NCBI RefSeq assembly: GCF_010548305.1
Contig: NZ_JAAGLV010000003.1
Location: 186,001-250,000 of the forward strand
DNA length: 64,000 nucleotides
From: Streptomyces sp. SID13031
GTDB taxonomy: Bacteria > Actinomycetota > Actinomycetes > Propionibacteriales > Kribbellaceae
Direction: 5' to 3'
Notes under the pieces: generated by a model
Seen by the model: the letters and a program-made list of their open reading frames with translations, nothing else
What the model was told of the DNA's origin: nothing
Databases searched by the model: none
Position numbers and translations under genes: made by a program
Part shown: piece after piece, positions 18,736-30,077 of the stretch
Layout of the letters: every line of letters begins with the position of its first letter
How positions within the stretch are numbered: the first letter of the stretch is position 1

Positions 18736-19534
18736 GGACGGTTACTACGCCGGCTGGGTCGTCTACGACTATGTCGGCGGCGTCTGTGAGGGCGGTGGCG
18801 CCTGAGGAGCGGGTAGCCACTAGTACTGCGTGTAGGCCTTCGGAGCGGAGGGCGTTGAGGGCCTGGAAGGCGGCTAGGTCGCCTAGGTCGTCGCCGGCGT
18901 AGAGGACTGAGCGCGCGCCGGTGGACTCGATCAGGCGGCGGAGGGCCACGCCCTTGTCGATGCCGGGTGGGCGGAGCTCCAGGACCAGGTTGCCGGGCTC
19001 CAGGCGGAGGTTGACCGACTCGGCCAGCTCAGTCAGCGGCTGGCGCAGTGCTTCGAGCGCAGGCACCGGCTCGGCAAGGCGGCGGGTGTGGATCGCCAGT
19101 GAGCTGCCCTTGTCCTCTACGAAGGCATCCCCCAGCCCCGCCTCATGCAGTAGCGCAGGCAGCTTCTCCCGAGCGACAGCAACCCCCGCAGGTACAGGGT
19201 CGCTGGTGACAGCTCCAGTAGAAGCCTCCCACCGCTCCAGCCCGTAGTGACCCAGTACTACGAGACGCCCGAGCCCCGGATGCCCAGTGACCCCAGACAG
19301 CTCGGTGGCGACCAGTGCGGGCCGGCCGGTCACGATGGCTATCTGGCCCACCGAGCGGGCCAGCCGGGCGAGTGCATCCAGCGCTCCATCGGCCGCGCGG
19401 GACATCGACGGGTCCTCGACCAGGGGTGACAGCGTGCCGTCGAAGTCCGAGGCGATCACCGCGCCGGCCGGGTTCTCGACGATCGCTTCCCAGCCCTCCC
19501 GCCCGGCTGCAGTCGCCAGCACGGGAGTGCTCAT
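18701..19534 (-). CDS. otsB: Trehalose-6-phosphate phosphatase
   Basis: 277 aa HAD-family phosphatase. ASDFDGTLSP holds the nucleophile and acid aspartates, VTGRP is motif II, and YAGDDLGDLAAF the C-terminal metal motif. It dephosphorylates trehalose-6-phosphate made by OtsA (encoded at 23062). ATG overlaps the upstream LytR_C gene stop by 4 bases, closing an operon DUF3263-LytR_C-otsB. The spread of otsB and otsA around a divergent promoter suggests a shared trehalose region. Confidence 0.93.
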   Translation of the reverse strand: MSTPVLATAAGREGWEAIVENPAGAVIASDFDGTLSPLVEDPSMSRAADGALDALARLARSVGQIAIVTGRPALVATELSGVTGHPGLGRLVVLGHYGLERWEASTGAVTSDPVPAGVAVAREKLPALLHEAGLGDAFVEDKGSSLAIHTRRLAEPVPALEALRQPLTELAESVNLRLEPGNLVLELRPPGIDKGVALRRLIESTGARSVLYAGDDLGDLAAFQALNALRSEGLHAVLVATRSSGATALTDAADIVVDDPAGVVTVLTALSDAIATR

Positions 19535-20142
19535 CCGGCGTAGTCCGTCGTCAGGATGACGCTCAGCCGATCTTTCTTCATGTTCGGCAGGGCGTCCTTG
19601 GTGCGGCCGACCCCGATGTCCTTGGCGAGCTGGTTCGCCTCGGCCTGCATGCCGGCCGGGAAGTACACCGTGCTGGCGACGATCTTGCCGTGCCAGTTGT
19701 CCCGGCCGGTGACGATCCAGCCGGACTGCCGGGCCCGGATCGCGACATCCTCGGCGAGACCCTTGCGCGGAGTGTTGTTGTAGACCTCCACGGCCGGCCG
19801 CTCGGAAGCTGGGATCGATGCCGGAGCACTCGGCGGCGCGGTCGGCTGGCCGGAGGGCTCCGTGGACGGCAGCGAAGTCGGCTCCGTGACAGGCACAGAG
19901 CTGGGCTTTGCAGAAGGCGTGACCGGAGGCGTCGTCGGATCAGCCGAGGACGGCGTCACCGAAGGCTTGACAGAAGGCTTGGTCGAAGGCGTGGTCTTGC
20001 CGGCCGGCTTCCCCGAGTCGGCCACGCTGTCGTTACCGCGGGTGCCGAACAGCACCAGCAGCCCACCGACGATCGCGACGACGGCGAGCACGGCGACGAG
20101 GGACGAGAGGACCTGGCCCTTTTCGTCCTGCGAGCGGTTCAA
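19531..20142 (-). CDS. LytR C-terminal domain membrane protein
   Basis: 203 aa. One N-terminal transmembrane helix (about 13-33), then a long Pro/Ser/Thr-rich extracytoplasmic linker (about 45-110), then a LytR_C domain (VEVYNNTPRKGLAEDVAIRARQSGW) near the C-terminus. Probably a cell-envelope protein related to LCP ligases but lacking the LCP catalytic domain. Only a TTG start fits, a few bases after the DUF3263 stop. It overlaps otsB by 4 bases. Confidence 0.85.
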   Translation of the reverse strand: MNRSQDEKGQVLSSLVAVLAVVAIVGGLLVLFGTRGNDSVADSGKPAGKTTPSTKPSVKPSVTPSSADPTTPPVTPSAKPSSVPVTEPTSLPSTEPSGQPTAPPSAPASIPASERPAVEVYNNTPRKGLAEDVAIRARQSGWIVTGRDNWHGKIVASTVYFPAGMQAEANQLAKDIGVGRTKDALPNMKKDRLSVILTTDYAG

Positions 20143-20145
20143 AGT

Positions 20146-20454
20146 TCAGACCTCGATGCCCAGGCGGCGGGCGGATCGGGCCCGTTGGCGAGCAGCCCGG
20201 AGCCGGCGCAGACGCTTGACCAGCAGCGGGTCGTGCGCGAGGGCCTCGGGCTTGTCGATCAGGGCGTTGAGCACCTGGTAGTACCGGGTCGCCGACATCT
20301 GGAACTGGTCCCGGATCGCCTGCTCCTTGGCTCCGGCGTACTTCCACCAGTGCCGCTCGAAGCCGAGGATCGCACCGTCGCGGTCAGACAACCCAGCGAT
20401 AGCCGGCAGGGCTGCTTCGGCGGGGCCGGAAGAGCTGGCGTTGGCGCTGTCCAT
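20146..20454 (-). CDS. DUF3263 family protein
   Basis: 102 aa. LSDRDGAILGFERHWWKYAGAKEQAIRDQF followed by RYYQVLNALIDKPEAL is the conserved DUF3263 pattern (positions about 22-70), an HTH-like small actinobacterial protein of unknown role. First gene of the operon with LytR_C and otsB, and divergent from the amidase gene. A basic C-terminus (RRLRRLRAARQRARSARR) fits nucleic-acid binding, which is inference. Confidence 0.85.
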   Translation of the reverse strand: MDSANASSSGPAEAALPAIAGLSDRDGAILGFERHWWKYAGAKEQAIRDQFQMSATRYYQVLNALIDKPEALAHDPLLVKRLRRLRAARQRARSARRLGIEV

Positions 20455-20623
20455 CTGCTGGTGACTCCCGTGCGGTCGGTGATCGTCCGTCCGCGTTCCA
20501 CCCTACGCGGAGAACGACAGCAATGTCATTCACCGCGCAACTACCCAGGGTTGTGTCGCGGGACTCATCCCACGGACACCAGGCGGACGGCCGGGCAGGC
20601 TCAACTCTGGCAGGATCGACGGT

Positions 20624-22060
20624 GTGAGCTCAACTCGACAGGGCCCCGGCGACGTGTCGCCCGGTCCGCGAACCGCCGTCGCGACGGTCGAGGAGCTGCA
20701 GAACCGGTACTCCGAGCTGAATCCCCTCGTGAACGCCGTCTGCACCCCCAACCCAGCAGCCCTGACCGAAGCCACCCGACTGGACACAGAGCGTGACGAC
20801 GGGCGGGCTCGTGGACCACTCCACGGCCTCCCCGTGCTGGTGAAGGACAACATCGACACCGCCGACCTGCCCACCACCGCGGGCTCGCTGGCGCTGGCCG
20901 GCCAGCCACCCCCGCCGTACGACGCCCCGCTGGTCCGCCGCCTGCGTGAGGCCGGCTGCATCATCCTGGGCAAGACCAACCTGAGCGAGTGGGCCAACTT
21001 CCGCGGCTCGGCCTCGTCGTCCGGCTGGAGCGCGTACGGCGGCCTGACGCGCAACCCGTACGCCCTGAACCGCTCGGCCGGCGGCTCCTCGAGCGGCTCC
21101 GGCGCAGCAGTCGCCGCCGGGCTGGCCGACCTGTCGATCGGCACCGAGACCAATGGGTCGATCGTCTGCCCGGCCGCCCTCAACGGCGTTGTCGGCCTCA
21201 AACCGACCGTAGGGCTGATCCCCCAGCAGGGCATCGTCCCGCTCAGTCATTCCCAGGACACGGCCGGCCCGATGACCAGGACGGTCCGCCAGGCCGCCGC
21301 GCTGCTCACCGTGATGACCGGCGGTGGCACTGACTACGAGGCCAGCTGCCGAGGGGAAGACCTCACCGGCCTTCGCATCGGAGTACCGCGGGGTCCGTTG
21401 TGGGGGTATTCGACCAGCCTCGACCAGGTCACCGAGCACTCCCTGACCCTCCTCTCAGCAGCGGGCGCGACGCTCGTCGACGGGCTGTCACTGCCGTCGC
21501 CGGGCAGCGAGGAGGACCAGCTCGCGATCCTGGCGTACGAGATGAAGGTCGACCTCGCCGCCTACCTCGCCACTCGCCACCCGGGCGGCCCGCGCAACCT
21601 GGCGGACGTGATCGCCTTCAACAACGCCCACGCCGACACTGAGCTCCGGTACTTCGGACAGGAGCTGTTCGAGCGCTCGGACGAGACCGATGGACTCGAT
21701 TCGGCGATCTACGCCGCGGCGAGGTTGTCCGGACTGCGGGCCGGCCGCGACGGTATCGACAACCTGTTGCGCGACAATCAGCTCGACGCCCTGGTCACGC
21801 CGTCCTACTCACCGGCCTGGGCGATCGACCTGATCAACGGCGATCACGTGCTCGGCAGTTCGTCGTCCCATGCGGCGCTGGCGGGCTATCCGCTGCTGGC
21901 GGTGCCGTCCGGGCTGGTCGAGGGCCTGCCGGTCGGAATCACCTTCCACGGCACCGGCCGCAGTGATGCCACCCTCATTCGCTTGGCGCACGCGTTCGAA
22001 ACCGCGAGAATCAAGGCTCACGGCCCGTTCCCGACCCCGGAGTTCAGACAATGGGTGTAG
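20624..22060 (+). CDS. Amidase signature family enzyme
   Basis: 478 aa. The Ser-cisSer-Lys triad is visible: K in LVKDNIDT, the cis-Ser in the Gly/Ser-rich AGGSSSGSGAAVAAG, and the nucleophile Ser region GTETNGSIVCPA. It hydrolyses an amide; not GatA by context, since no gatB or gatC is nearby. GTG start. The stop overlaps the next start by 10 bases, opening an operon amidase-Gfo/Idh/MocA-otsA-kinase. Confidence 0.88.
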   Translation: MSSTRQGPGDVSPGPRTAVATVEELQNRYSELNPLVNAVCTPNPAALTEATRLDTERDDGRARGPLHGLPVLVKDNIDTADLPTTAGSLALAGQPPPPYDAPLVRRLREAGCIILGKTNLSEWANFRGSASSSGWSAYGGLTRNPYALNRSAGGSSSGSGAAVAAGLADLSIGTETNGSIVCPAALNGVVGLKPTVGLIPQQGIVPLSHSQDTAGPMTRTVRQAAALLTVMTGGGTDYEASCRGEDLTGLRIGVPRGPLWGYSTSLDQVTEHSLTLLSAAGATLVDGLSLPSPGSEEDQLAILAYEMKVDLAAYLATRHPGGPRNLADVIAFNNAHADTELRYFGQELFERSDETDGLDSAIYAAARLSGLRAGRDGIDNLLRDNQLDALVTPSYSPAWAIDLINGDHVLGSSSSHAALAGYPLLAVPSGLVEGLPVGITFHGTGRSDATLIRLAHAFETARIKAHGPFPTPEFRQWV

Positions 22061-23055
22061 AAGATCGAGTCCGCTGGGGAATCGTTGCTACTGGCAACAT
22101 CTCCACGTCGTTCACCAAGGACCTCGCCGTACTCAGCGACGAGGCGGTGGCCACTGCCGTCTCCTCCCGGTCCCTGGAGAGCGCCAACAAGTTCGCCGAC
22201 GAGTTCGGCATCGAGCACCGGTACGACGACTGGCGCCGGCTGATCGACGATGGCCAGGTGGACGTCCTCTACATCGGTACTCCGCACCCGCAGCACTACG
22301 CGATCGCCCGGGCCGCCCTGCAGGCCAAGATCGCCGTGCTGTGCGAGAAGCCGGTCACGCTGACCGCGAAGCAGGCCCGCGACCTGATCGCCGTCGCCGC
22401 CGAGAACAACACGCTCTTCGCCGAAGCGATGTGGATGCGTACCAACCCCGTCATCCAGGCGTTCTTCGAAGACCTGGCCAAGGGCACGATCGGCGAGCCG
22501 ATGGAGGCCCTGGCAGACTTCGGCTTCCACAAACCGCGACTGCCGGCCCGGTTGCTCGACCGCGACCTGGGCGGCGGCGCACTGATGGACGGCGGCATCT
22601 ACCCGATGACGTTCGTCCACATGGCGCTCGGCAAACCCGCCGAGCTGAAGGCCGTCGGGTCGCTCAACGACGACGGCGTCGACCTGAACGTCGCGATGGC
22701 CTGGCGCTACGACTCCGGCGCCGTCGCAGCCCTGACCTGCGGGCTGCGCTCCCAGAACCCTTGGACGGCCTCGGTCAGCGGCCCCGAGGGCAGCCTGCTG
22801 CTCCCGAACCGCTTCCACCACCCCGAGTACTACGTCCGCAGTACGGCGGCGGGCCAGGAGCGGGTGGAGGTACCGGCGCATGGCCTTGGGTACCACTATG
22901 AAGCAGCCGAGGTGATGCGGGCCCTGCGAGCGGGGCAGATCGAATGCCCCGCCCTCCCGCATGCCGCCACGATCGAAATCCTCGACCTGCTCGACGAGAC
23001 GCGTAGACAGATCGGGGTCAGCTACCCCGGCGACGACGAATACCTGGGTGGATAA
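22051..23055 (+). CDS. Gfo/Idh/MocA family NAD(P)-dependent oxidoreductase
   Basis: 334 aa. Rossmann motif GIVATGNIS near the N-terminus, conserved EKPVTLT after beta-4, and the GGGALMDGGIYPM region with the usual G-x-x-x-D-x-G-x-Y pattern that supplies the catalytic residues. It acts on a sugar or cyclitol derivative; substrate unknown. Starts inside the amidase gene and ends 6 bases before otsA, so it is co-transcribed with trehalose synthesis. Confidence 0.88.
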   Translation: MGVEDRVRWGIVATGNISTSFTKDLAVLSDEAVATAVSSRSLESANKFADEFGIEHRYDDWRRLIDDGQVDVLYIGTPHPQHYAIARAALQAKIAVLCEKPVTLTAKQARDLIAVAAENNTLFAEAMWMRTNPVIQAFFEDLAKGTIGEPMEALADFGFHKPRLPARLLDRDLGGGALMDGGIYPMTFVHMALGKPAELKAVGSLNDDGVDLNVAMAWRYDSGAVAALTCGLRSQNPWTASVSGPEGSLLLPNRFHHPEYYVRSTAAGQERVEVPAHGLGYHYEAAEVMRALRAGQIECPALPHAATIEILDLLDETRRQIGVSYPGDDEYLGG

Positions 23056-23061
23056 ACACTG

Positions 23062-24445
<1,384 letters not shown>

Positions 24446-24459
<14 letters not shown>

Positions 24460-25891
24460 CGGCCCCAAGCTTGACGGGCGCTGCCTCGCACTTGATCTGG
24501 GCACCTCCTCTGCTCGCGCCTTGGTGCTGTCTGAGGACGCCTCACCGATTCCCGGGGCGTTGGCGCGGCACAAGATCAGTCCGACGTACGCCGCTGCCGG
24601 TGAGGCAACCCTCGATCTGCATGACTACATCGAGGGCCTGCTCGGGTGTCTCGACGAGTTGCAGCAGAACGGGCAGCTGACTGATATCACCGCGATCGTG
24701 CTGTCCTCGCAATGGCACTCGATCATTGCCCTGGACAACAACGGTGCAGCGCTCACGCCGGTGATCCCGTGGGTCGACACCCGTTCTGTCGATCTCGCGC
24801 TCGACCCGTCCTTCGACGAGCGCGCCTTCCACGCTCGCACCGGCGCCTGGCTGCACCGGCTCTACTGGACTCGCCGGATCCCCTGGCTCCGGTCGTTCAC
24901 CTCGCCGGCGAGCTATGCCGGGCTCCCCGATCTCGTGCTCGAGCGGCTGACCGGTGAGCGCGTAACGTCGGTCTCGATCGCGTCCGGGACAGGCACGCTC
25001 AACCTCGCCAGCGGGGCGTATGACGACGAGGCGCTGGCCGTAGCCGGGGTAGCGGCCGGCCAGCTCCCGCCGATCGTGGCGACCGGCTGGACCGGCGCGC
25101 TCTCCAGCGAGTATGCGAGACGCTGGCCGGGGCTGGTCGGCGTACCGATTCATCCGCCCACCGGTGACGGCGCCGCCTCCAACGTCGGCACCGGCGGCTA
25201 TGACGAGACCACAGCGGCAGTAACAGTCGGTACTTCGGCCGCCGTGCGCGTCGTGCACCCGATCGAGGGCGCACCCGAGCTGCCGTGGGAGCTGTGGCGC
25301 TACCGCGTCGACGACCAGCGTGCGGTGACCGGGATGGCCTTCTCCGCCGCCGGCAACCTGCACGCCTGGCTCACCGGCGTACTGAATCTCGATGCTCCTG
25401 AGCCCACCGACGTGGAGATCGGCTCATCGCGCGTGATCGCGATCCCGTTCCACGCCGGCACCCGGCCGCCGGACACCGTCCCGAGCGGTTCCGGCGTGTA
25501 CTTCGGACTGTCGTTCGACGACACCGCCGCCGACCTGCTCGCCGCTTCCCTGCAAGGCGCGTCGCTGGAGATCGACCGCGGTCTGCGGATGCTCGATGAG
25601 CTGTTCGGCCGGCCGCTCGAGGTCGTCCTGGGTGGCGGCGGCATCGACGCGTCCGCGTGGTGGCGGCGCTGCCTGACCGCGACCTTCGACCGGCCGACCG
25701 AGGTCTGCTCCGAGCCCGAGGTCGGCGCCCGCGGCGCGGCAGCGGTCGCGCTCGGCCTGACCCCGCAACCCGGTGGTGACCATCTGGAGCCGGTGGCCGC
25801 CGAGGTCGACCGGGTGAAGGCGCTCCGCCCCCGCTACGAGACCCTCCGCGGACTCGCGGTCCAAGCCTCCACAGAAACGAGCATCGGGTGA
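24446..25891 (+). CDS. FGGY-family carbohydrate kinase
   Basis: 481 aa ATP-dependent sugar kinase. The N-terminal [13 protein letters not shown] phosphate-1 loop, a PWVDTRS substrate strand, [11 protein letters not shown] and the C-terminal [10 protein letters not shown] adenosine motif are present. Closest pattern is gluconokinase/xylulokinase-like, but the sugar is unknown. It overlaps otsA by 14 bases and the following small gene by 4. Confidence 0.87.
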
Positions 25892-26250
25892 GCTCCGATC
25901 CGCACGCCGACTATGCGAGCAACCTGCAGGCCGAGATCCAGCGGATGCTCGCGACGGACATCGTCGTGCTGGCTGCGCGGAGTTTCGTGGCGCTTTTCCC
26001 CGGCGTCTATCTCGGCCGGGACCTCGGCCCCGGCAAGATCCGCAAGTGGCTGCGCGAGGAGTTCGGCAAACCCCGCTGGACCGAGACCAACACCTACGCC
26101 TTCGACGCCCTGACGGTCGAGATCGAGCTGATCTACGAACGCGCCCGGGTCGCCGCTCGCAAATCGGGCGGCCAGCTGATCCTGCTCCCCCGGGGCCTCC
26201 AGCTGCTCGCCGCACCCGACCCGGTCGCCGCGCTCCGCGAGCTGCTCTGA
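25888..26250 (+). CDS. Conserved hypothetical protein, 120 aa
   Basis: GTG start in a GTGA overlap with the kinase stop, so it is co-translated. Predicted soluble, with a helical N-terminus (LQAEIQRMLATDIVVLAARSF), a GKIRKWLREEFGKPRW basic patch, and a C-terminal alternating hydrophobic region. I do not recognise the family. Codon use and coupling argue that it is a real gene and the last of the otsA operon. Confidence 0.75.
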   Translation: MSSDPHADYASNLQAEIQRMLATDIVVLAARSFVALFPGVYLGRDLGPGKIRKWLREEFGKPRWTETNTYAFDALTVEIELIYERARVAARKSGGQLILLPRGLQLLAAPDPVAALRELL

Positions 26251-26377
26251 CCACCCACTGCCGACCTTTCTGGCAGGCTGGAATTGCAGTTTCCTGCAAG
26301 TGCTTGGCCCTCCTGGGCGACCTGTCGGCGAGGTAGGTTGCGGACGCACCCGTCCCTCTCCTGGAGGTAGTTCGCCG

Positions 26378-27991
26378 ATGCGTCTCCGTCTGGCCCTCAC
26401 TGCCACCGCCACCCTGGCCCTGATAGCTCCCGCCGTACCGTCCCTCGCTGCTGCTCCGGCTGGCGCCCCGGTCGTTGCCCCAGTCGTTGCTGAGAGCAAG
26501 CATCCCCGGGCGCTGGTCTTCGGCGCCTGCCCGGAAGACGTGGCGGGCCGGTTCCCAGCTCTCACCTGCGCGACCCTGACTGTCCCGCTGGACTACTCAC
26601 GCCCGCACGGCGCCACCCTCTCGGTGCTGGTCACCAAGCACGCGGCGAACAACCCGGCCAAGCGACTCGGCGCGCTGCTGGTCAACCCGGGCGGCCCGGG
26701 CGGCGGCGGAGCGGTTCTGGCCGGAACGCTGTCGACCCCGGACGGTACCGGCTTCACCCGGCTCGAGGCCGGCGTCCTGGACGCCTACGACGTCATCGGG
26801 TTCGACCCGCGCGGCGTCTGGCACAGCTCTCCGATCAGCTGCGCCGCTCCCGACCACTTCGCCCCGCCGCAGCCGGACCCGGACGTCAAAGCCAACCGGA
26901 GCGAGCTGTGGGGGCTCTGGAGCAGCTACGCCCAGGGCTGCAACGCCAAGAACAAGGCGGTCCTGCCGCACCTCGGCACGGTGAACGTCGCCCGCGACAT
27001 GGACGCCATCCGCGCGGGGCTGGGTGAGCAGAAGCTCAACTATCTCGGCTACTCCTACGGCACCTACCTCGGCGCCGTCTACGGGCAGATGTTCCCGCAG
27101 CGGGTCGGCCGGATGATCATCGACGGCAACGTCGACCCGACCCCGAAGGACCTCTGGTACCAGGCCGGTCTGACCCAGTCGGCCGGGCTGCAGAAGCGCT
27201 TCGACGGGGACTACCTGCCCTGGGTCGCGAAGTACGACAGCGTCTTCCACCTGGGCAAGGACGTCGCGACCGTACGGGCCGCCTGGAACAAGACGCTGAC
27301 CGAGTTCCGCACCACGCCGCACGGGGTCGTCGGCGGCAGCGAACTGCTCGGTACGGCGTACGGGGTGATGTTCTCCGAATCGGGCTGGATCCCGTTCACC
27401 CAGGCGCTCAGCGCGTACGCCGTCGGCGGTGACGACGCCGATCTGGTCGACTTCGCCACTCCCAGCACGAGTGCGGACTCCGAGGAGGACAACGCCATCT
27501 TCAACGCGGTGATCTGCGCCGACTCGAAGTGGTCGCGTAGCCGGGCGACGTACGAGCACGATGCGGCCAAGCTGGCCAGGACCTCGCAGTTCGCCTGGTA
27601 CAACATCTGGACCAGCGGCAGCGCCTGCCAGAGCTGGGCCTTCGACAGCCCCGGCCGGGTCAGGATCACCGGCAAGAACCTGCCCGGCGTGCTGATGTTC
27701 AACACGATCGGCGATCCGGCCACGCCGTACGCCGGCGCGCTGAAGATGCACAAGTCGCTGCCGACCTCGGTCCTGGTCACCGAGAAGGACTCCGGCAAGC
27801 ACTGCGTCTTCGCCAACGGCCGCGCCGCCGTCAACCCGGCCGCGAACGCCATCGGTACGAAGTACCTGCTGACCGGCGAACTGCCCACTAGCGACACGAC
27901 AGTGGCCGGCCACCCGCTGCCCATCCCCACGCCTGCCGCCGCAGCACGCACCAAGAGCTTCGAACTGAACCGCAGCACACCCTTCGAGTAA
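26378..27991 (+). CDS. Secreted alpha/beta-hydrolase peptidase (TAP/SlpD-like)
   Basis: 537 aa. Signal peptide (MRLRLALTATATLALIAPAV...) about residues 1-25. Alpha/beta-hydrolase fold: oxyanion-loop NPGGPGGGG, nucleophile elbow LGYSYGTYLG, late NTIGDPATPYAGA with the acid, and a C-terminal histidine in SGKHCVF. TAP-like C-terminal domain. It should release tripeptides or hydrolyse peptides/esters outside the cell. ATG with GGAGGTAG upstream. Free-standing. Confidence 0.88.
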   Translation: MRLRLALTATATLALIAPAVPSLAAAPAGAPVVAPVVAESKHPRALVFGACPEDVAGRFPALTCATLTVPLDYSRPHGATLSVLVTKHAANNPAKRLGALLVNPGGPGGGGAVLAGTLSTPDGTGFTRLEAGVLDAYDVIGFDPRGVWHSSPISCAAPDHFAPPQPDPDVKANRSELWGLWSSYAQGCNAKNKAVLPHLGTVNVARDMDAIRAGLGEQKLNYLGYSYGTYLGAVYGQMFPQRVGRMIIDGNVDPTPKDLWYQAGLTQSAGLQKRFDGDYLPWVAKYDSVFHLGKDVATVRAAWNKTLTEFRTTPHGVVGGSELLGTAYGVMFSESGWIPFTQALSAYAVGGDDADLVDFATPSTSADSEEDNAIFNAVICADSKWSRSRATYEHDAAKLARTSQFAWYNIWTSGSACQSWAFDSPGRVRITGKNLPGVLMFNTIGDPATPYAGALKMHKSLPTSVLVTEKDSGKHCVFANGRAAVNPAANAIGTKYLLTGELPTSDTTVAGHPLPIPTPAAAARTKSFELNRSTPFE

Positions 27992-28093
27992 CCCGAACGG
28001 CAGCTTGAGCCTGGCTGTACCGCGTTCGTAGTACTGCGTTGATACGGCCGGCGGACGACGCGTTCGCCGGCCGTGCGCACGTAGAGTGATGGA

Positions 28094-29386
28094 ATGGCAG
28101 CAAGTCCCTGGTGGTATCCCCGGTTCAAGGCGCACCCGCTGGCGTACGACTACGCCATCGTGCTCCTCCTGGTCACCATCAACCTGCTGCAACCGGGCAC
28201 CAAGCGCGACGGCACCCAGATCGACCTGACCCTCACTGGCACGATCCTGATCCTGATCGCCTGCCTGCCACTGGCCTTCCGCCGGAAAGCCCCGCTCCTC
28301 GTGCTGGCGATCACCACACTGGCGACGATCGGCTACGCGGCCTACGCGCAGGTGAAGAGCCCGATCGGCCTCGCGCTGGCCTGCGCGACCTACACGGTGG
28401 TATCCCAGAAGGGCCGGCAAACCCGGTCGGCCGCGGTCTGCATCCTCGTCGTGGTGATGATCGCCACGGCCGTGCTGTTCACCGACGGCGACCTGCTCGC
28501 GAACCTCTCGGTCGCGATCTTCGTGCTGTTCGCCGCTGCCATCGGTGAGGCGGTGCGCTACCGGCGCGCCTACCTGCACGAGCTGGAGGATCGCGTCCGG
28601 CAGGCCGAGCACTCCCGCGAGGAGGAGGCCGAGCGCCGGGTGATCGAGGAGCGGCTGCGGATCGCGCACGAACTGCACGACGTGATCGCCCACCACATCG
28701 CCTTGATGAACGTGCAGGCCGGCGTCGCCTCCCATCTGCTGCGCGAGCAGCCCGACGAGGCCGATAGAGCGCTCGCCCTGGTCCGCGAGGGCGGCCGGAC
28801 CGTGCTGTCCGAGCTGACCGTGCTGCTCGGCGTACTGCGCCGCTCGGGCGTCGACTCGCTGCCGACCGCTCCCACACCCTCCCTGCAGGAACTGAGTGCT
28901 CTGATCGAGTCGTCCACCGCGGCCGGAATCACCATCGACTGGCAGCCGCCGGTGCCCACGTCGCTCCCGGACGTGCTCGAACTGACCATCTATCGCATCC
29001 TGCAGGAGTCCCTCACCAACGTGGTCAAACACGCCCCTGGTGCCGTCGTCCGGGTCCGGTTCGAGGAACTGCGCGGCTCGCTCACGATCGAGGTCACCGA
29101 CGACGGCGGCCACCCCGGTACGCCCTACCGCGACGTCGGTACAGCTGCTGCTCCGCTCGGCTCCGGCCACGGGTTGCTGGGCATGCGAGAACGCGTCGCG
29201 GCCGTCGGTGGAGACATGGCCGCCGGTCCGCTACCGCACGGCGGATTCCGCGTCCGTGCAGTCCTTCCCCTGGAAACTGGAGCAACTGGTGACGATCCGG
29301 GTACTACTGGCCGACGATCAGAAGCTGATCAGGAGCGGGTTCCGAGTACTGGTGAACTCGGCGCCCGATCTAGAGGTCGTTGCTGA
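28094..29386 (+). CDS. NarL-type sensor histidine kinase
   Basis: 430 aa. Five or six transmembrane segments in residues 1-155, then the HisKA_3 dimerisation helix with phosphoacceptor His195 in HELHDVIAHH. The HATPase domain follows (LQESLTNVVKHA N-box, VTDDGGHPG, GHGLLGMRERV). The last about 32 residues overlap the response-regulator gene by 98 bases, which is a large overlap. Probably senses envelope stress or an exported compound handled by the MMPL transporter downstream; that is inference. Confidence 0.9.
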   Translation: MAASPWWYPRFKAHPLAYDYAIVLLLVTINLLQPGTKRDGTQIDLTLTGTILILIACLPLAFRRKAPLLVLAITTLATIGYAAYAQVKSPIGLALACATYTVVSQKGRQTRSAAVCILVVVMIATAVLFTDGDLLANLSVAIFVLFAAAIGEAVRYRRAYLHELEDRVRQAEHSREEEAERRVIEERLRIAHELHDVIAHHIALMNVQAGVASHLLREQPDEADRALALVREGGRTVLSELTVLLGVLRRSGVDSLPTAPTPSLQELSALIESSTAAGITIDWQPPVPTSLPDVLELTIYRILQESLTNVVKHAPGAVVRVRFEELRGSLTIEVTDDGGHPGTPYRDVGTAAAPLGSGHGLLGMRERVAAVGGDMAAGPLPHGGFRVRAVLPLETGATGDDPGTTGRRSEADQERVPSTGELGARSRGRC

Positions 29387-29963
29387 GGCCGCGAACGGCC
29401 AGGAGGCCATCGAACTGGCCCACAGCGAGCGCGCGGACGTGATCTTGATGGACATCCGGATGCCGGTGCTCGACGGTCTGGCCGCGACCCGGCAGATCAT
29501 CGCCGACGAGTCGCTGGCCGGGGTCAGGGTGCTGATCCTGACCACGTTCGAGGTCGACGAGTACGTCTTCGAGGCGATCCGGGCCGGCGCGAGCGGGTTC
29601 CTCGGCAAGGGCGCCGAGCCGGAGGAGCTGATCAACGCGATCCACACGGTCGCCCGCGGCGACGCGCTGCTGTCCCCGCTGGCCCTGCGGGGACTGATGA
29701 ACCGCTTCCTGGCCCAGCCCGAGGTCGCCTCGGGGACAGGCTCGACAGATCTGGACGTGCTCACCGACCGGGAGCGCGAGGTGGTCGGCCTGGTCGCGCT
29801 CGGGTTGTCCAACGACGAGATCGCCGACCGGCTGGTGCTCTCTCCACTGACCGCCAAGACGCACGTGAACCGCGCGATGATGAAGCTCGACGCCCGCGAC
29901 CGGGCCCAGCTCGTCGTGATCGCCTACCGCACCGGCCTGGTCCGGGCCGGCGCGGCGGAGTAG
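29289..29963 (+). CDS. NarL/FixJ-family response regulator
   Basis: 224 aa. Receiver domain with acidic pair D9-D10, phosphoacceptor D55 in ILMDIRMP, switch Thr and Lys in LILTTFE and FLGKGAEPEEL; C-terminal LuxR-type HTH (LTDREREVVGLVALGLSNDEIADRL). GTG start inside the kinase gene with GGAG upstream, so the pair is coupled. Gap to the MMPL gene is 114 bases with no obvious terminator, so joint control is possible. Confidence 0.93.
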   Translation: MTIRVLLADDQKLIRSGFRVLVNSAPDLEVVAEAANGQEAIELAHSERADVILMDIRMPVLDGLAATRQIIADESLAGVRVLILTTFEVDEYVFEAIRAGASGFLGKGAEPEELINAIHTVARGDALLSPLALRGLMNRFLAQPEVASGTGSTDLDVLTDREREVVGLVALGLSNDEIADRLVLSPLTAKTHVNRAMMKLDARDRAQLVVIAYRTGLVRAGAAE

Positions 29964-30077
29964 TCCGGCCAGCTCGGCGTACAGCCGCTGCAGTAGGGAG
30001 TACGGCAGACGCAGTACGGCGGGGAGACCACGGTCGGCGGACGCGGACTACCGGGTCCAACCGGAACGATCGTCAGC